A DNA stretch of 64,000 nucleotides from Paracoccus sediminilitoris (GTDB taxonomy: Bacteria; Pseudomonadota; Alphaproteobacteria; Rhodobacterales; Rhodobacteraceae), in the NCBI RefSeq assembly GCF_003259195.1, contig NZ_QJPK01000001.1, positions 620,001 to 684,000 on the forward strand, given 5' to 3'. A program made the position numbers and the translations under genes. Numbering within the stretch: the first letter of the stretch is position 1; the number at the start of each line of letters is the position of its first letter. The notes under the pieces are model-generated. The model was given only the letters and a program-made list of their open reading frames with translations. It did not search any database and was not told where the DNA came from. Below are positions 51,400 to 61,049 of this stretch, in pieces.

Positions 51400-53583
51400 A
51401 TGACCGATTTCACGATGGAAAAAGGCGCCGACGGCGTCGCGGTGATCACCTGGGACGTGCCGGGTAAGTCGATGAACGTGCTGTCGATGGACGGCGCGAC
51501 CGCGCTGAATGGCCTGATCGACGACGCGCTGGCCGACGATGCCGTCAAGGGCATCGTCATCACCAGCGGAAAGAAGGATTTTGCCGCCGGGATGGACCTG
51601 AAGGTCATCGCGGGGATGAAGGACGCGAATGGCGCACAGGGAGTATTCGACGGCGTGATGACGCTGCACCACCTGCTGCGCAAGATCGAACTGGCGGGCA
51701 TGGACCCCAAGACCAAGAAGGGCGGCAAGCCGATCGCCAGCGCACTGCCCGGCACCGCGCTTGGCATCGGGCTGGAGCTGCCGCTGGCCACGCATCGCAT
51801 CTTTGCGGCCGACAATGCCAAGGCCAAGATCGGCTTGCCCGAGATCATGGTCGGCATCTTTCCCGGCGCTGGCGGCACGACCCGGCTGACCCGCAAGCTG
51901 GGCGCGATGATGGCCGCACCCTTCCTGCTGGAGGGAAAGCTGTCGGACCCCAAGAAGGCGAAATCGGCCGGGCTGATCGACGAGGTCGTCGAAGATCCGC
52001 TGGCCGCCGCCAAGGCTTGGGTGCTGGAGGCCAAGGAGGCCGACCTGGTCAAGCCGTGGGACGCCAAGGGCTACAAGATGCCGGGCGGAGAGCCGTTCCA
52101 CCCTGCGGGCTTCATGACCTTCGTGGGCGCATCCGCGATGGTGCATGGCAAGACGATGGGCGTTTATCCGGCAGCCAAGGCGCTGCTGTCGGCGGTCTAT
52201 GAGGGGTCTATGGTGCCGTTCGACCAGGCGCTTAAGATCGAGGCGCGCTGGTTCACCAACGTGCTGATGAACCCCAGCAGCACCGCGATGATCCGCAGCC
52301 TGTTCATCAACAAGGAAGCGCTGGAGAAGGGCGCGAACCGCCCCGACGCGCCGGACCAGACCGTCCGCAAGGTAGGCATCCTGGGCGCGGGCATGATGGG
52401 CGCGGGCATCGCCTATGTCAGCGCCATGGCCGGGATCGAGGTCGTGCTGATCGACGCGGCCCAGGACAGCGCCGACCGCGGCAAGGCCTATTCGACGGGC
52501 CTTCTGGACAAGGCCATCAGCCGCAAGAAGGCGACCGAGGAGAAGAAGGCCCAGGTGCTGGACCGCATCACCGCCACAACGGATTACGCCGCCATGCAGG
52601 GCTGCGATCTGATCGTCGAGGCGGTCTTCGAGGACCCCTCGGTCAAGGCCGAGGTGACGAGGAAGGCCGAAGCCGTGATCCCGCAGGACGCGATCTTTGC
52701 CACCAACACATCGACCTTGCCGATCAGCGATCTGGCGCGTGCCAGCGCGCGGCCCCAGCAGTTCATCGGCATCCACTTCTTCAGCCCGGTGGACAAGATG
52801 CTGCTGGTCGAGATCATCAAGGGCAAGGAAACCGGCCCCGTGGCCGTCGCCAAGGCGCTGGATTTCGTGCGCCAGATCCGCAAGACCCCCATCGTCGTCA
52901 ATGACGAACGGTTCTTCTATGCCAACCGCTGCATCATCCCCTATATCAACGAAGGCATCCGCATGGTGGCCGAGGGCGTGAACCCCACCCTGGTCGAAAA
53001 CGCCGCCAAGATGATGGGCATGCCCCTGGGCCCGCTGCAACTGGTCGACGAGACCTCGATCGACCTGGGCGTCAAGATCGCCAAGGCGACCAAGGCCGCG
53101 ATGGGCGACGCCTATCCCGACGGTGCAGTTGACGATGTCCTGTTCTGGATGGCCGATCAGGGCCGGATGGGACGCAAGGGCGGCGCGGGCTTCTATGCCT
53201 ATGAGGATGGCAAGCGGCAGGGCCTGTGGGAAGGTCTGGACGCGCAATACCCGCGCAGCCCCGACCAGCCCGCGCTGGAAGACATTCAGCACCGCCTGAT
53301 GTTCGCCCAAAGCCTGGAGGCCGTTCGCGCGCTGGAGGACGGCGTGCTGGAGGATATCCGTGAAGGCGACGTGGGCGCCATCCTGGGCTGGGGCTTTGCG
53401 CCTTGGTCGGGCGGTCCCTTCGGCTGGCTGGATATCCTGGGCGCGGGACGCGCGGTGCAGATCTGCGACCGGCTGGAGGCGCAGCACGGTCCGCGCTTCA
53501 AGGCGCCGCAGATGCTGCGCCAGATGGCGGAAAAGGGCGACAGCTTCTATGACCGCTTTGGTTCGGGCAAGAAGGCCGCCTGA
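51400..53583 (+). CDS. fadJ: Enoyl-CoA hydratase/3-hydroxyacyl-CoA dehydrogenase
   Basis: Protein of 727 residues. The crotonase half has SGKKDFAAGMDLKVI (oxyanion), ALPGTALGIGLELPLATHRI and LPEIMVGIFPGAGGTTRL with the two catalytic Glu. The dehydrogenase half opens with GILGAGMMGAGIAYVSAMAG (NAD loop), has NTSTLPISDLA and IHFFSPVDKMLLVEII with the catalytic His, and ends with a second C-terminal repeat. Carries out hydration and oxidation in beta-oxidation. It follows fadA and is closed by a terminator at 53616. Confidence 0.95.
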   Translation: MTDFTMEKGADGVAVITWDVPGKSMNVLSMDGATALNGLIDDALADDAVKGIVITSGKKDFAAGMDLKVIAGMKDANGAQGVFDGVMTLHHLLRKIELAGMDPKTKKGGKPIASALPGTALGIGLELPLATHRIFAADNAKAKIGLPEIMVGIFPGAGGTTRLTRKLGAMMAAPFLLEGKLSDPKKAKSAGLIDEVVEDPLAAAKAWVLEAKEADLVKPWDAKGYKMPGGEPFHPAGFMTFVGASAMVHGKTMGVYPAAKALLSAVYEGSMVPFDQALKIEARWFTNVLMNPSSTAMIRSLFINKEALEKGANRPDAPDQTVRKVGILGAGMMGAGIAYVSAMAGIEVVLIDAAQDSADRGKAYSTGLLDKAISRKKATEEKKAQVLDRITATTDYAAMQGCDLIVEAVFEDPSVKAEVTRKAEAVIPQDAIFATNTSTLPISDLARASARPQQFIGIHFFSPVDKMLLVEIIKGKETGPVAVAKALDFVRQIRKTPIVVNDERFFYANRCIIPYINEGIRMVAEGVNPTLVENAAKMMGMPLGPLQLVDETSIDLGVKIAKATKAAMGDAYPDGAVDDVLFWMADQGRMGRKGGAGFYAYEDGKRQGLWEGLDAQYPRSPDQPALEDIQHRLMFAQSLEAVRALEDGVLEDIREGDVGAILGWGFAPWSGGPFGWLDILGAGRAVQICDRLEAQHGPRFKAPQMLRQMAEKGDSFYDRFGSGKKAA

Positions 53584-53615
53584 TCAGGCCCATCCGTCTG
53601 ATCCGACTTTTTTGA

Positions 53616-53646
53616 GGGGGGCGCGGTCATCCGCGTCCCCCTTTTT
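53616..53646 (+). terminator. Rho-independent terminator after fadJ
   Basis: GGGGGCGCGG pairs with CCGCGTCCCC (one G-T pair) around TCAT and is followed by five T residues. Confidence 0.92.
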
Positions 53647-53771
53647 CGTCTTCCACGTCATGAATGACGGGAAACTTTCCCCGTGCTATGCCGTTGAAGT
53701 CCAGCGATTCCGCCATATGCTGCTGTGCAGAAACGGCGTGACCACCGGATCGCCGACAAGGGGACATTCTG

Positions 53772-54956
53772 ATGACCGACGACACCCGCCGCCGCGCCGA
53801 AGCGACCCAGAAAGAGATCGAGAGCCTGACCTCGGATCTGCCTGCGCAACCGGCCGAGGCCCCCGTCGCACTGGCCGAAGCCGACGAGGCCACCGCGCAG
53901 GCGATCCGCAGACGCATGGCCGAGATCGATCTGGGTGACAGCGGGTCGATCCTGCGGTTCGGGACCCGCGCCCAATCGGGGCTGCAGCAGATCAGCCAGC
54001 AGATGCTTGCCGACGTCAAGACCAAGGAGGCCGGTCCCGCCGGTGACAGCCTGCGTGAGGTGGTCACCACCATCCGCGGCTTTTCGACGTCGGAACTGGA
54101 TGTCCGCCGCACCCGCAGCTGGTGGGAAAAGCTGCTGGGCCGGTCGGCCCCCTTTGCCAAGTTCGTCGCCAATTATGAAAACGTCCAGACCCAGATCGAC
54201 CGTATCTCGGCCGAGTTGGAGGCGCATGAACAGACCCTGCTGAAGGACATCAAGTCGCTGGATCTGCTTTATGACCGGACGCTGACCTTTTATGACGAAT
54301 TGGCGCTTTATATCGCCGCCGGGACCGAAAAGCTGCACGAACTGGACCATGACGTCATCCCCGCCAAGGAGGCCGAGGTCGCCGCCAAGCCCGAGCCCGA
54401 CCAGGTGATCGAGGCGCAGGAGTTGCGCGACCTGCGCGCGCTTCGCGACGATCTGGAACGCCGCGTCCATGACCTGAAGCTGACCCGCCAGGTGACGATG
54501 CAGTCCCTGCCCTCGATCCGGCTGGTTCAGGAAAACGACAAGTCGCTGGTGACCAAGATCAACTCGACCCTGGTGAACACGGTGCCCCTGTGGGAAACCC
54601 AGCTGGCGCAGGCCGTCACCATCCAGCGCAGCGCCGAGGCGGCCCGCGCGGTGCGCGAGGCCAGCGACCTGACCAACGAATTGCTGACCCGCAACGCCGA
54701 CAATCTGCGTCAGGCCAACGCCACCATCCGCGCCGAGACCGAGCGTGGCGTCTTTGACATCGAATCCGTCAAGACCGCCAATGCCCAGCTGATCGCCACC
54801 ATCGAGGACAGCCTGCGCATCGCCGATGAGGGCCGCGCACGCCGCGCCGCCGCCGAAAGCGACCTGACCCAGATGGAGGCCGAACTGCGCCACACGCTGG
54901 CCGCCGCGTCCGCGCCGCGCCTGAACAAGACCGCACCGGCAGGGGGGCGTCGATGA
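53772..54956 (+). CDS. Toxic anion resistance protein TelA family
   Basis: Protein of 394 residues, almost fully helical. STSELDVRRTRSWWEKLLGR is the conserved TelA entry, followed by long coiled coils (ANYENVQTQIDRISAELEAH, LRDLRALRDDLERRVHDLKL) and ETQLAQAVTIQRSAEAARAV. TelA/KlaA proteins are linked to tellurite and envelope stress, but the mechanism is unknown. The stop overlaps the start of the DUF2927 lipoprotein gene, and an SPFH and a zinc-ribbon gene follow, so these four probably work together at the membrane. Confidence 0.92.
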   Translation: MTDDTRRRAEATQKEIESLTSDLPAQPAEAPVALAEADEATAQAIRRRMAEIDLGDSGSILRFGTRAQSGLQQISQQMLADVKTKEAGPAGDSLREVVTTIRGFSTSELDVRRTRSWWEKLLGRSAPFAKFVANYENVQTQIDRISAELEAHEQTLLKDIKSLDLLYDRTLTFYDELALYIAAGTEKLHELDHDVIPAKEAEVAAKPEPDQVIEAQELRDLRALRDDLERRVHDLKLTRQVTMQSLPSIRLVQENDKSLVTKINSTLVNTVPLWETQLAQAVTIQRSAEAARAVREASDLTNELLTRNADNLRQANATIRAETERGVFDIESVKTANAQLIATIEDSLRIADEGRARRAAAESDLTQMEAELRHTLAAASAPRLNKTAPAGGRR

Positions 54957-55978
54957 TCCGCCCGGCCCTCTTCCGCACATCGGGCGCCGTTCTGGCGGCC
55001 GCTCTGCTGTTGGCCGCCTGCAGCGATGGCCAGACGCCGCCTGCCCCGCCGACATCCGACCGCCCCGATCCGCGTCCGGTCACTCAGGAGGACGCGGCCC
55101 CGACCCAAGCCGAATTGCGCAAGGCACGTGCCGAACGCAACCGCGCCGCCAATGCCGTCCCGACCTCGGCCAGCGCGGCCAGCCAGACGCAGCGCGATTA
55201 CTATGCCGCCATGCAGCGCCGCCTGATCGCGCAGGGCAAGCTGCGTCGGGACCGGGTGCCGCAGGATGCCCCCATCACCGCCGAAACGCTGACCCGCGAT
55301 TTCATGGCCATCGCGCTGCGCGACGAATACAGCCGCAGCGGCGACGCGCTGGTGTCGCAGTCGCGCAGCGCGCCTCTGCGCCGTTGGGTACAGCCGGTGC
55401 GGCTGCAGCTGGAATTCGGCCCCTCGACCCCGGTCGCTGAACGCGCCGCCTGGCGGTCCGAGGTCACGGGTTTCGGCAACCGCCTGTCCGACGCGACCGG
55501 TCATCCCATCGCCCTGACCGGCAGCGGCGGCAATTTCGCAGTGCTGATCCTGTCCGACGATGAACGCCGCGCCATCGGCCCCCGCCTGTCGGAACTGGTT
55601 CCCGGCATCCCGTCCCAGGATGCCGCCATGCTGGCCAACCTGCCCCCCGCCATCAGCTGCACCGTCTTCGCCTATTCCCAGGGCAGCGCCAGCGAATATG
55701 CCCATGCCGTCGCCGTGATCCGCGCCGAGCTGCCGGACCTGTTGCGCACGTCCTGCATCCACGAGGAAATCGCCCAGGGCATGGGCCTGGCCAATGACAG
55801 CCCCACCGCACGCCCCTCGATCTTCAACGATGACGAGGAATTTGCCCTGCTGACCCGGCATGACGAATTGCTGCTGCAGATCCTCTATGATCCGCGCCTG
55901 CGCCCCGGCATGACCGACGCGCAGGCCGCCCCCATCGTCCGCCAGATCGCCTCCGAACTGCTGGGCGAGGCCGCCTGA
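54953..55978 (+). CDS. DUF2927 lipoprotein, metallopeptidase-like
   Basis: Protein of 341 residues with a lipoprotein signal (LLLAACSDG). After a Pro/Ala-rich linker comes the DUF2927 domain: RWVQPVRLQLEFG at the start, then SCIHEEIAQGMGLANDSP with a HExxQ motif resembling a zinc-protease site, and SIFNDDEEFALLTRHDELLL. Its location would be the outer leaflet of the inner membrane or the outer membrane. The gene overlaps telA and precedes the SPFH gene by 30 bases. Confidence 0.88.
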   Translation: MIRPALFRTSGAVLAAALLLAACSDGQTPPAPPTSDRPDPRPVTQEDAAPTQAELRKARAERNRAANAVPTSASAASQTQRDYYAAMQRRLIAQGKLRRDRVPQDAPITAETLTRDFMAIALRDEYSRSGDALVSQSRSAPLRRWVQPVRLQLEFGPSTPVAERAAWRSEVTGFGNRLSDATGHPIALTGSGGNFAVLILSDDERRAIGPRLSELVPGIPSQDAAMLANLPPAISCTVFAYSQGSASEYAHAVAVIRAELPDLLRTSCIHEEIAQGMGLANDSPTARPSIFNDDEEFALLTRHDELLLQILYDPRLRPGMTDAQAAPIVRQIASELLGEAA

Positions 55979-56008
55979 CCCGGCCAGCACCACAAAGGGA
56001 AAATGCCC

Positions 56009-57112
56009 ATGTCTATCTTCGACATCCTTGGCGGCGAATTCATCGACATCATCGAATGGACGGCGGACAGCCGCGACACGATGGTCTGGCGTTTCGACAC
56101 GGTCGGCCACGCCATCAAATACGGGGCCAAGCTGACCGTCCGCGAAGGTCAGGCGGCTGTCTTTGTCCATGAAGGGCAGCTGGCGGATGTCTTCGGGCCG
56201 GGGCTTTACCTGCTGGAGACGAACAACCTGCCGATCCTGACGCGGCTTCAGCATTGGGATCACGGTTTCCGCAGCCCCTTCAAGTCAGAAATCTACTTCG
56301 TCAACAAGACGCGCTTCAACGACCTGAAATGGGGCACGCGCAACCCGATCATCGCCCGCGATCCTGAATTCGGCCCCGTGCGCCTGCGCGCCTTCGGCAC
56401 CTACTCGATGCGCGTCACGGACCCCGCGCGCTTCATGTCCGAAATCGTCGGCACCGACGGCGATTTCACCAAGGACGAGATCACCCTGCAAATCCGCAAC
56501 GTGATCGTGCAGGAATTTTCCCGCGCCATCGCCGCCGCCAACATCCCCGTGCTGGACATGGCCGCCAATACCGGCCAGCTGGCCACGCTGGTCGCCAAGG
56601 CCATCGCCCCGGTGATCGAGACCTATGGCCTGACCCTGCCCGAATTCTATATTGAAAACATTAGCCTACCTTCCGAGGTCGAGGCGATGCTGGACAAGCG
56701 CACCTCGATGGGGATCGTCGGCGACTTGGGCCGCTTCAGCCAATATGCCGCGTCTGAGGCGATGATGAACGCCGCCCAGAACCAGGGCGACGCAGGGGCC
56801 GGGTTCGGTGCGGCGATGGGGGCGGCGATGGGCATGGCGCGCAGCGGTCCCTGGGGTGCCGCCCCCCAGCCCGCCCCCGCAGCACCGCCGCCCCTGCCCG
56901 GTCGCGCGGTCGAAACCGTCTGGCACGTGGCCATCGGCGGACAGGCGCAGGGCCCCTATGGGCGCGGCCATCTGGGCCGTATGGTCGCCGATGGCAGTTT
57001 CGCCCGCGACACTCTGGTCTGGACGCCCGGTCAGGACGGCTGGCTGCCCGCCGAGGATGTGCCGGAACTGGCGCAGCTGTTCACCATGATGCCTCCGCCC
57101 CTGCCGGGCTGA
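56009..57112 (+). CDS. SPFH-domain (virion core/YdjI-like) protein with C-terminal GYF_2 domain
   Basis: Protein of 367 residues. SIFDILGGEFIDIIEWTADS is the typical entry of YdjI-like SPFH proteins; LTVREGQAAVFVHEGQLADV and GLYLLETNNLPIL continue the band-7 fold. After an Ala/Gly/Pro-rich linker (about 255-300) a GYF_2 domain (VWHVAIGGQAQGPYGRGHLG, WTPGQDGWLPA) binds Pro-rich partners. The start at 56009 fits family N termini; ATG at 56003 is possible. In Bacillus subtilis the YdjI relative works with YdjG and PspA at the membrane. Confidence 0.88.
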   Translation: MSIFDILGGEFIDIIEWTADSRDTMVWRFDTVGHAIKYGAKLTVREGQAAVFVHEGQLADVFGPGLYLLETNNLPILTRLQHWDHGFRSPFKSEIYFVNKTRFNDLKWGTRNPIIARDPEFGPVRLRAFGTYSMRVTDPARFMSEIVGTDGDFTKDEITLQIRNVIVQEFSRAIAAANIPVLDMAANTGQLATLVAKAIAPVIETYGLTLPEFYIENISLPSEVEAMLDKRTSMGIVGDLGRFSQYAASEAMMNAAQNQGDAGAGFGAAMGAAMGMARSGPWGAAPQPAPAAPPPLPGRAVETVWHVAIGGQAQGPYGRGHLGRMVADGSFARDTLVWTPGQDGWLPAEDVPELAQLFTMMPPPLPG

Positions 57113-57116
57113 TCCC

Positions 57117-58280
57117 ATGGCGGAAATGGAACACCGTTTTCCCTGCGCGCAATGCGGGGCCAGCCTGCGCTTTCAGCCGGGCCAGCAGGTGCTGGTCTGC
57201 GAGTATTGCGGCCATCGGCAGGATATCGGACCCGGCCCGTCCCGCGCGCCGGGCCGCCAGCCGTCGAAGGACGCGACCCTGCAATGGGACGCCAGCCACA
57301 AGGCCCCCCAGCTGGTGGAAATCCCGCTGGCCAAGGGCCTGCATCTGGATGCGGGTTCCGCCGACATCACCCAGACGGTGCGCACGCTCTCCTGTCCCAA
57401 TTGCGGCGCGCGGGTCGATCTGGACGCCGACCATCATGCCAGCCTCTGTCCCTTCTGCGCGACGCCCGTGGTGACCGATACCGGCGCGACCCGCCGGATC
57501 AAGCCGCAAGGTGTCCTGCCTTTCGTCCTGACCGAGGTTCAGGCCCGCGATGCGATGAAGGACTGGCTGGGCAGCCTGTGGTTCGCGCCTTCGGGGCTGA
57601 CGGCCTATGCGCGCAAGGACCGGCGTCTGACGGGGATCTATTCCCCCTTCTGGACCTTCGACGCCAGCAGCCGCAGCCGCTATCGCGGTCAGCGCGGCGA
57701 TACATATTACGAAACCGTCCATGTCACCCAACAGGTCAATGGCCGCAACCAGCGCGTGGCGCGGCAGGTCCCCAAGATCCGTTGGCGGCCCGTATCGGGT
57801 CAGATCGCGCGGGATTTCAACGATGTGCTGGTGCCCGCCTCGACCGCGCTGCCCGCCGCGATGACACAGGCGCTGATGCCGTGGGATCTTGCGCAGCTGG
57901 CCGATTACCGCCCTGCATTCCTGTCGGGCTTCGAGGCCGAGGGCTATACCACCCCCTTGGCCCAAGGGCATCAGGCGGCGCGGGGGCAGATGGCGCAGGT
58001 CATCGCATCGGATGCGCGCCGCGACATCGGGGGCGACCACCAGCGCATCGACGCGATCGACAGCGATTTCAGCGCCGAAACCTTCAAGCATGTCCTGCTG
58101 CCCATCTGGACGGCGGCCTATCGCTATAACGGCAAAAGCTATCGTTTCGTGGTGAACGGCCAGTCGGGACGCGTCACGGGCGAACGTCCGTGGTCCGTCT
58201 GGAAAATCGCCGCCGCCGCTTTCGTCGCGCTGGTAGCGTTAGCAGTTTTCATGTATCTGGCCAATTCAGGACAGGTCTGA
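57117..58280 (+). CDS. Zinc-ribbon membrane protein (YdjG-like)
   Basis: Protein of 387 residues. Two zinc ribbons: CAQCG with CEYCG (residues about 10-35) and CPNCG with CPFC (about 90-115). A long beta-rich domain follows, with YSPFWTFDASSRSRYRGQRG and VLLPIWTAAYRYNGKSYRFV, then one C-terminal helix (FVALVALAVFMYLAN). Often mis-named as a helicase because of the ribbons; no helicase motif is present. It begins four bases after the SPFH gene, as in the ydjGHI group. Confidence 0.85.
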   Translation: MAEMEHRFPCAQCGASLRFQPGQQVLVCEYCGHRQDIGPGPSRAPGRQPSKDATLQWDASHKAPQLVEIPLAKGLHLDAGSADITQTVRTLSCPNCGARVDLDADHHASLCPFCATPVVTDTGATRRIKPQGVLPFVLTEVQARDAMKDWLGSLWFAPSGLTAYARKDRRLTGIYSPFWTFDASSRSRYRGQRGDTYYETVHVTQQVNGRNQRVARQVPKIRWRPVSGQIARDFNDVLVPASTALPAAMTQALMPWDLAQLADYRPAFLSGFEAEGYTTPLAQGHQAARGQMAQVIASDARRDIGGDHQRIDAIDSDFSAETFKHVLLPIWTAAYRYNGKSYRFVVNGQSGRVTGERPWSVWKIAAAAFVALVALAVFMYLANSGQV

Positions 58281-58292
58281 AAGGGGCACGCC

Positions 58293-59204
58293 ATGATTTT
58301 GTGCGCAGGTGAATCGCTGATCGACATGGTGCCGGAAGACGGCGCGTTCCGGCCCCTGGCCGGGGGCGCGGTCTATAACACCGCGATCGCGCTTGGCCGC
58401 TTGGGTCAGGATACGGGCTATCTGTGGCCGATCAGCCGCGATCCCTTCGGTGACGTCATCATGCGCCCCCTGGCCAAGGCCGGGGTGAACATCGACCTCT
58501 GCCCGCGCACCGACCGCCTGACCACGCTGGCCTTGGTGACGCTGACCAACGGAGAGGCGCTCTATTCCTTCTATGACGAAGGATCGGCAGGTCGCATGCT
58601 GACCAGCGACGACATCGCCCCCCTGCCCGCCAGCGTCACGGCGCTGTTCGCAGGTGGCATCAGCCTTGTCCCCGACCCCTGCGGCGCCGCCATCGAAGGG
58701 CTGATCGCCCAGCATCACGACCGCCTGCCGGTGATGATCGATCCCAACATCCGGCCCTTCTTCATCACCGACCCTGACAGCTATCGCGCACGGCTGGACC
58801 GGATGCTGCCGATGGCCGATATCGTCAAGCTGTCCTCGGATGATCTGGAATGGCTCTATCCAGGCCTCGACCCAGAAGACGCCGCGCGCAAGGTGCTGGC
58901 CACCGGCCCCCGGATGGTCCTGCAAACCGGCGGAGAGGCCGGCGCCAAGGCCATCTGGAACGGCCCCACCGTCAGCGCCCCGGCCGTCCGCACCACCGTC
59001 GCCGACACGATCGGCGCCGGCGACACGTTCAACGCGGGCGTCATGGCCAGCTTCGACCGACAGGGCATCCTGACCAAGGACGGCATCGCCTCGGTCACCG
59101 CCGACCAGATCCATGCGGCGCTGACGCTCGGCGCCAAAGCCGCCGCCATCACTGTGTCGCGCCCCGGCGCAAATCCGCCTTGGGCGCGGGAAATGTCCGC
59201 CTGA
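58293..59204 (+). CDS. PfkB-family sugar kinase (fructokinase-like)
   Basis: Protein of 303 residues. GESLIDMVP and PLAGGAVYNTAIALGRLG open the chain; DTIGAGDTFNAGVMASF carries the catalytic Asp and anion hole. The pattern is that of fructokinases, though the sugar cannot be proved. It begins 12 bases after the zinc-ribbon gene; whether it belongs functionally with the TelA cluster is doubtful. Confidence 0.9.
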   Translation: MILCAGESLIDMVPEDGAFRPLAGGAVYNTAIALGRLGQDTGYLWPISRDPFGDVIMRPLAKAGVNIDLCPRTDRLTTLALVTLTNGEALYSFYDEGSAGRMLTSDDIAPLPASVTALFAGGISLVPDPCGAAIEGLIAQHHDRLPVMIDPNIRPFFITDPDSYRARLDRMLPMADIVKLSSDDLEWLYPGLDPEDAARKVLATGPRMVLQTGGEAGAKAIWNGPTVSAPAVRTTVADTIGAGDTFNAGVMASFDRQGILTKDGIASVTADQIHAALTLGAKAAAITVSRPGANPPWAREMSA

Positions 59205-59263
59205 ACATGCTGCTGATCAAGGGGAGGGTCCGGGAGGGGCGCTGCCCCACCCGGCAGGGGGGT

Positions 59264-59282
59264 GCGGGGGGCCGGCCCCCGC
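59264..59282. repeat. C/G-rich palindrome between convergent genes
   Basis: GCGGGGG-GCCGG-CCCCCGC is an almost perfect inverted repeat between the sugar kinase and hflX stops. It may act as a two-way transcription stop and resembles the dispersed hairpin near 49500. Confidence 0.6.
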
Positions 59283-59306
59283 CTGCGTCGCGGGACGCAA
59301 TTGCCG

Positions 59307-60698
59307 TCAGTCGGCCGGATGCCACCCGCCCGAACGCGGCTGATCGGGCTCGTCATCCTCGTCCGGCTCGGTGGCCGTCCCATTGAACGCCTCGAAGGCG
59401 CCCTTCTGGCGGGCCGTCCAGCGCAGGTGCAGGCGCAGCCCGTCCTCGGCGGTTTCTTCGCGTTCGACCACGCCCGCCTCGTGCAGCCATGCCCGGCTGC
59501 GTCCGTCGGCAAAGTCCAGGACCACCTGATCTTCCATGCGATGTTCGTCCAGAACCTCGCCAAGGCGGTGGTCAATGGCCGCGACCAGATCCTCCAGCCC
59601 CTCGCCCGACAGGGCGCTGACGGCCTGCACGCCCTCGGTCCGGGCATCGGTGCGGCGCAGGGCCGCACGGGTATCCGCGCCAAGCGCGTCGATCTTGTTC
59701 CAGACCTCAATCGCCGCTACGTCGTCATCAACGCCCAGACTGTCCAGGATCTCGGCCACGTCATTGGCCTGCTCCTCGGTCTCGGGATGGCTGATGTCGC
59801 GGACATGCAGGATCAGGTCTGCTTCCAGAACCTCCTCCAGCGTGGCGCGGAAGGCCGCAACCAGCTCGGTCGGCAGATCGCTGATGAAGCCCACCGTGTC
59901 CGACAGGATGATCTTGCGTCCCGAACTGCCGCCCGCGGCATCCGGCAGGCGGATGGCGCGCATGGTCGGGTCCAGCGTCGCGAAAAGCATGTCCTTGGCA
60001 AAGACGTCGGCCCCGGTCATCCGATTGAACAGCGTCGACTTGCCCGCGTTGGTGTAACCCACCAGCGCCACGATCGGATAGGGCACCTTGGCACGGGCGG
60101 CACGGTGCAGCGTGCGGGTCTTGACCACGCGTTCCAGCTGACGGCGCAGGCGGGTCATCTGTTCGTCGATGGCCCGACGGTCCGCCTCGATCTGGGTTTC
60201 GCCGGGACCGCCGACAAAACCAAGGCCGCCACGCTGGCGTTCCAGGTGCGTCCAGGCCCGCACAAGCCGCGTGCGCTGATAGGACAGCGCGGCCAGTTCG
60301 ACCTGCAACACGCCTTCCCGCGTCCGGGCGCGATCGGCAAAGATTTCGAGGATCAGCCCGGTCCGGTCCAGAAGCTTGACGCCCCATTCCTTTTCCAGGT
60401 TGCGTTGCTGAACCGGGGTCACCGGTCCGTCGACCAGGACCAGCTCCGCCTCGGCTTGCTCCAGGCGCTCGCCGATCTCGGCCAGCTTGCCCTTTCCGAA
60501 CAGTTTTCCGGGGTTGGGTTCGCGCAGGTTCGCCACCTCTTGGCCCACCAGCTCGATCCCCGGCAAGGCATAGGCAAGCGCCACGGCCTCGGCGAGGGAA
60601 TGTTCCGGCTCGCGCCGCTGCGTGCGGGCGCGTCCAAGATCTGGGTGGATGACGTAAGCGCGGGTCGGTTTAATTTCGGTAGATGTCAGTTCCGCCAA
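59307..60698 (-). CDS. hflX: Ribosome-associated GTPase HflX
   Basis: Protein of 463 residues. N-terminal HflX domain (GNPNPGKLFGKGKLAEIG-like NPGKLFGKGKL, GGPGETQIEADRRAI), then a G domain with GYTNAGKSTLFN (G1), DTVGFISDLP (G3) and WNKIDAL (G4). HflX splits stalled ribosomes under stress. It directly follows hfq with no spacer, the standard hfq-hflX pair. Confidence 0.96.
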   Translation of the reverse strand: MAELTSTEIKPTRAYVIHPDLGRARTQRREPEHSLAEAVALAYALPGIELVGQEVANLREPNPGKLFGKGKLAEIGERLEQAEAELVLVDGPVTPVQQRNLEKEWGVKLLDRTGLILEIFADRARTREGVLQVELAALSYQRTRLVRAWTHLERQRGGLGFVGGPGETQIEADRRAIDEQMTRLRRQLERVVKTRTLHRAARAKVPYPIVALVGYTNAGKSTLFNRMTGADVFAKDMLFATLDPTMRAIRLPDAAGGSSGRKIILSDTVGFISDLPTELVAAFRATLEEVLEADLILHVRDISHPETEEQANDVAEILDSLGVDDDVAAIEVWNKIDALGADTRAALRRTDARTEGVQAVSALSGEGLEDLVAAIDHRLGEVLDEHRMEDQVVLDFADGRSRAWLHEAGVVEREETAEDGLRLHLRWTARQKGAFEAFNGTATEPDEDDEPDQPRSGGWHPAD

Positions 60699-60932
60699 TC
60701 AATCCTCGCCTTCATACAGGCTTATGGGCTGGCCCGGCATGATCGTGCTGATCGCATGCTTGTAGACCAGCTGCGATTGCCCGTCACGACGCAGCAATAC
60801 GCAGAAGTTATCGAACCAGGTGATGACGCCTTGCAGTTTGACGCCGTTGATCAGGAATATGGTGACCGGCACCTTCGCTTTACGGACATGGTTCAGGAAT
60901 GCGTCCTGCAGGTTCTGCTTGTCGCCAGCCAT
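60699..60932 (-). CDS. hfq: RNA chaperone Hfq
   Basis: Protein of 77 residues, the short alphaproteobacterial form. The Sm1 motif is [20 protein letters not shown] and Sm2 includes [12 protein letters not shown] with the KH pair; Gln8 and Phe-x-Asn for uridine binding are kept. It forms hexamers that pair small RNAs with mRNA. Lies between trkH and hflX. Confidence 0.98.
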   Translation of the reverse strand: MAGDKQNLQDAFLNHVRKAKVPVTIFLINGVKLQGVITWFDNFCVLLRRDGQSQLVYKHAISTIMPGQPISLYEGED

Positions 60933-61049
60933 TTCTTATTCCGTTTTTCACTGTTCCCCGTCCTCACAACATCTAAGGAGTTGCCCCAGACCATGCAAGC
61001 ACGCGCCAATCCGCCAGGTCACAGGACCAACATTTAGGCAACACCCGGT

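Noticed and set aside
50923-53487. Open frame of 854 codons on the minus strand
   Set aside because: Antisense to fadA and fadJ, which have complete catalytic motifs; the frame is a by-product of codon bias.
57117-58280. Primosomal helicase function for the zinc-ribbon protein
   Set aside because: Only the zinc ribbons recall such proteins; Walker and helicase motifs are absent and a membrane helix is present.
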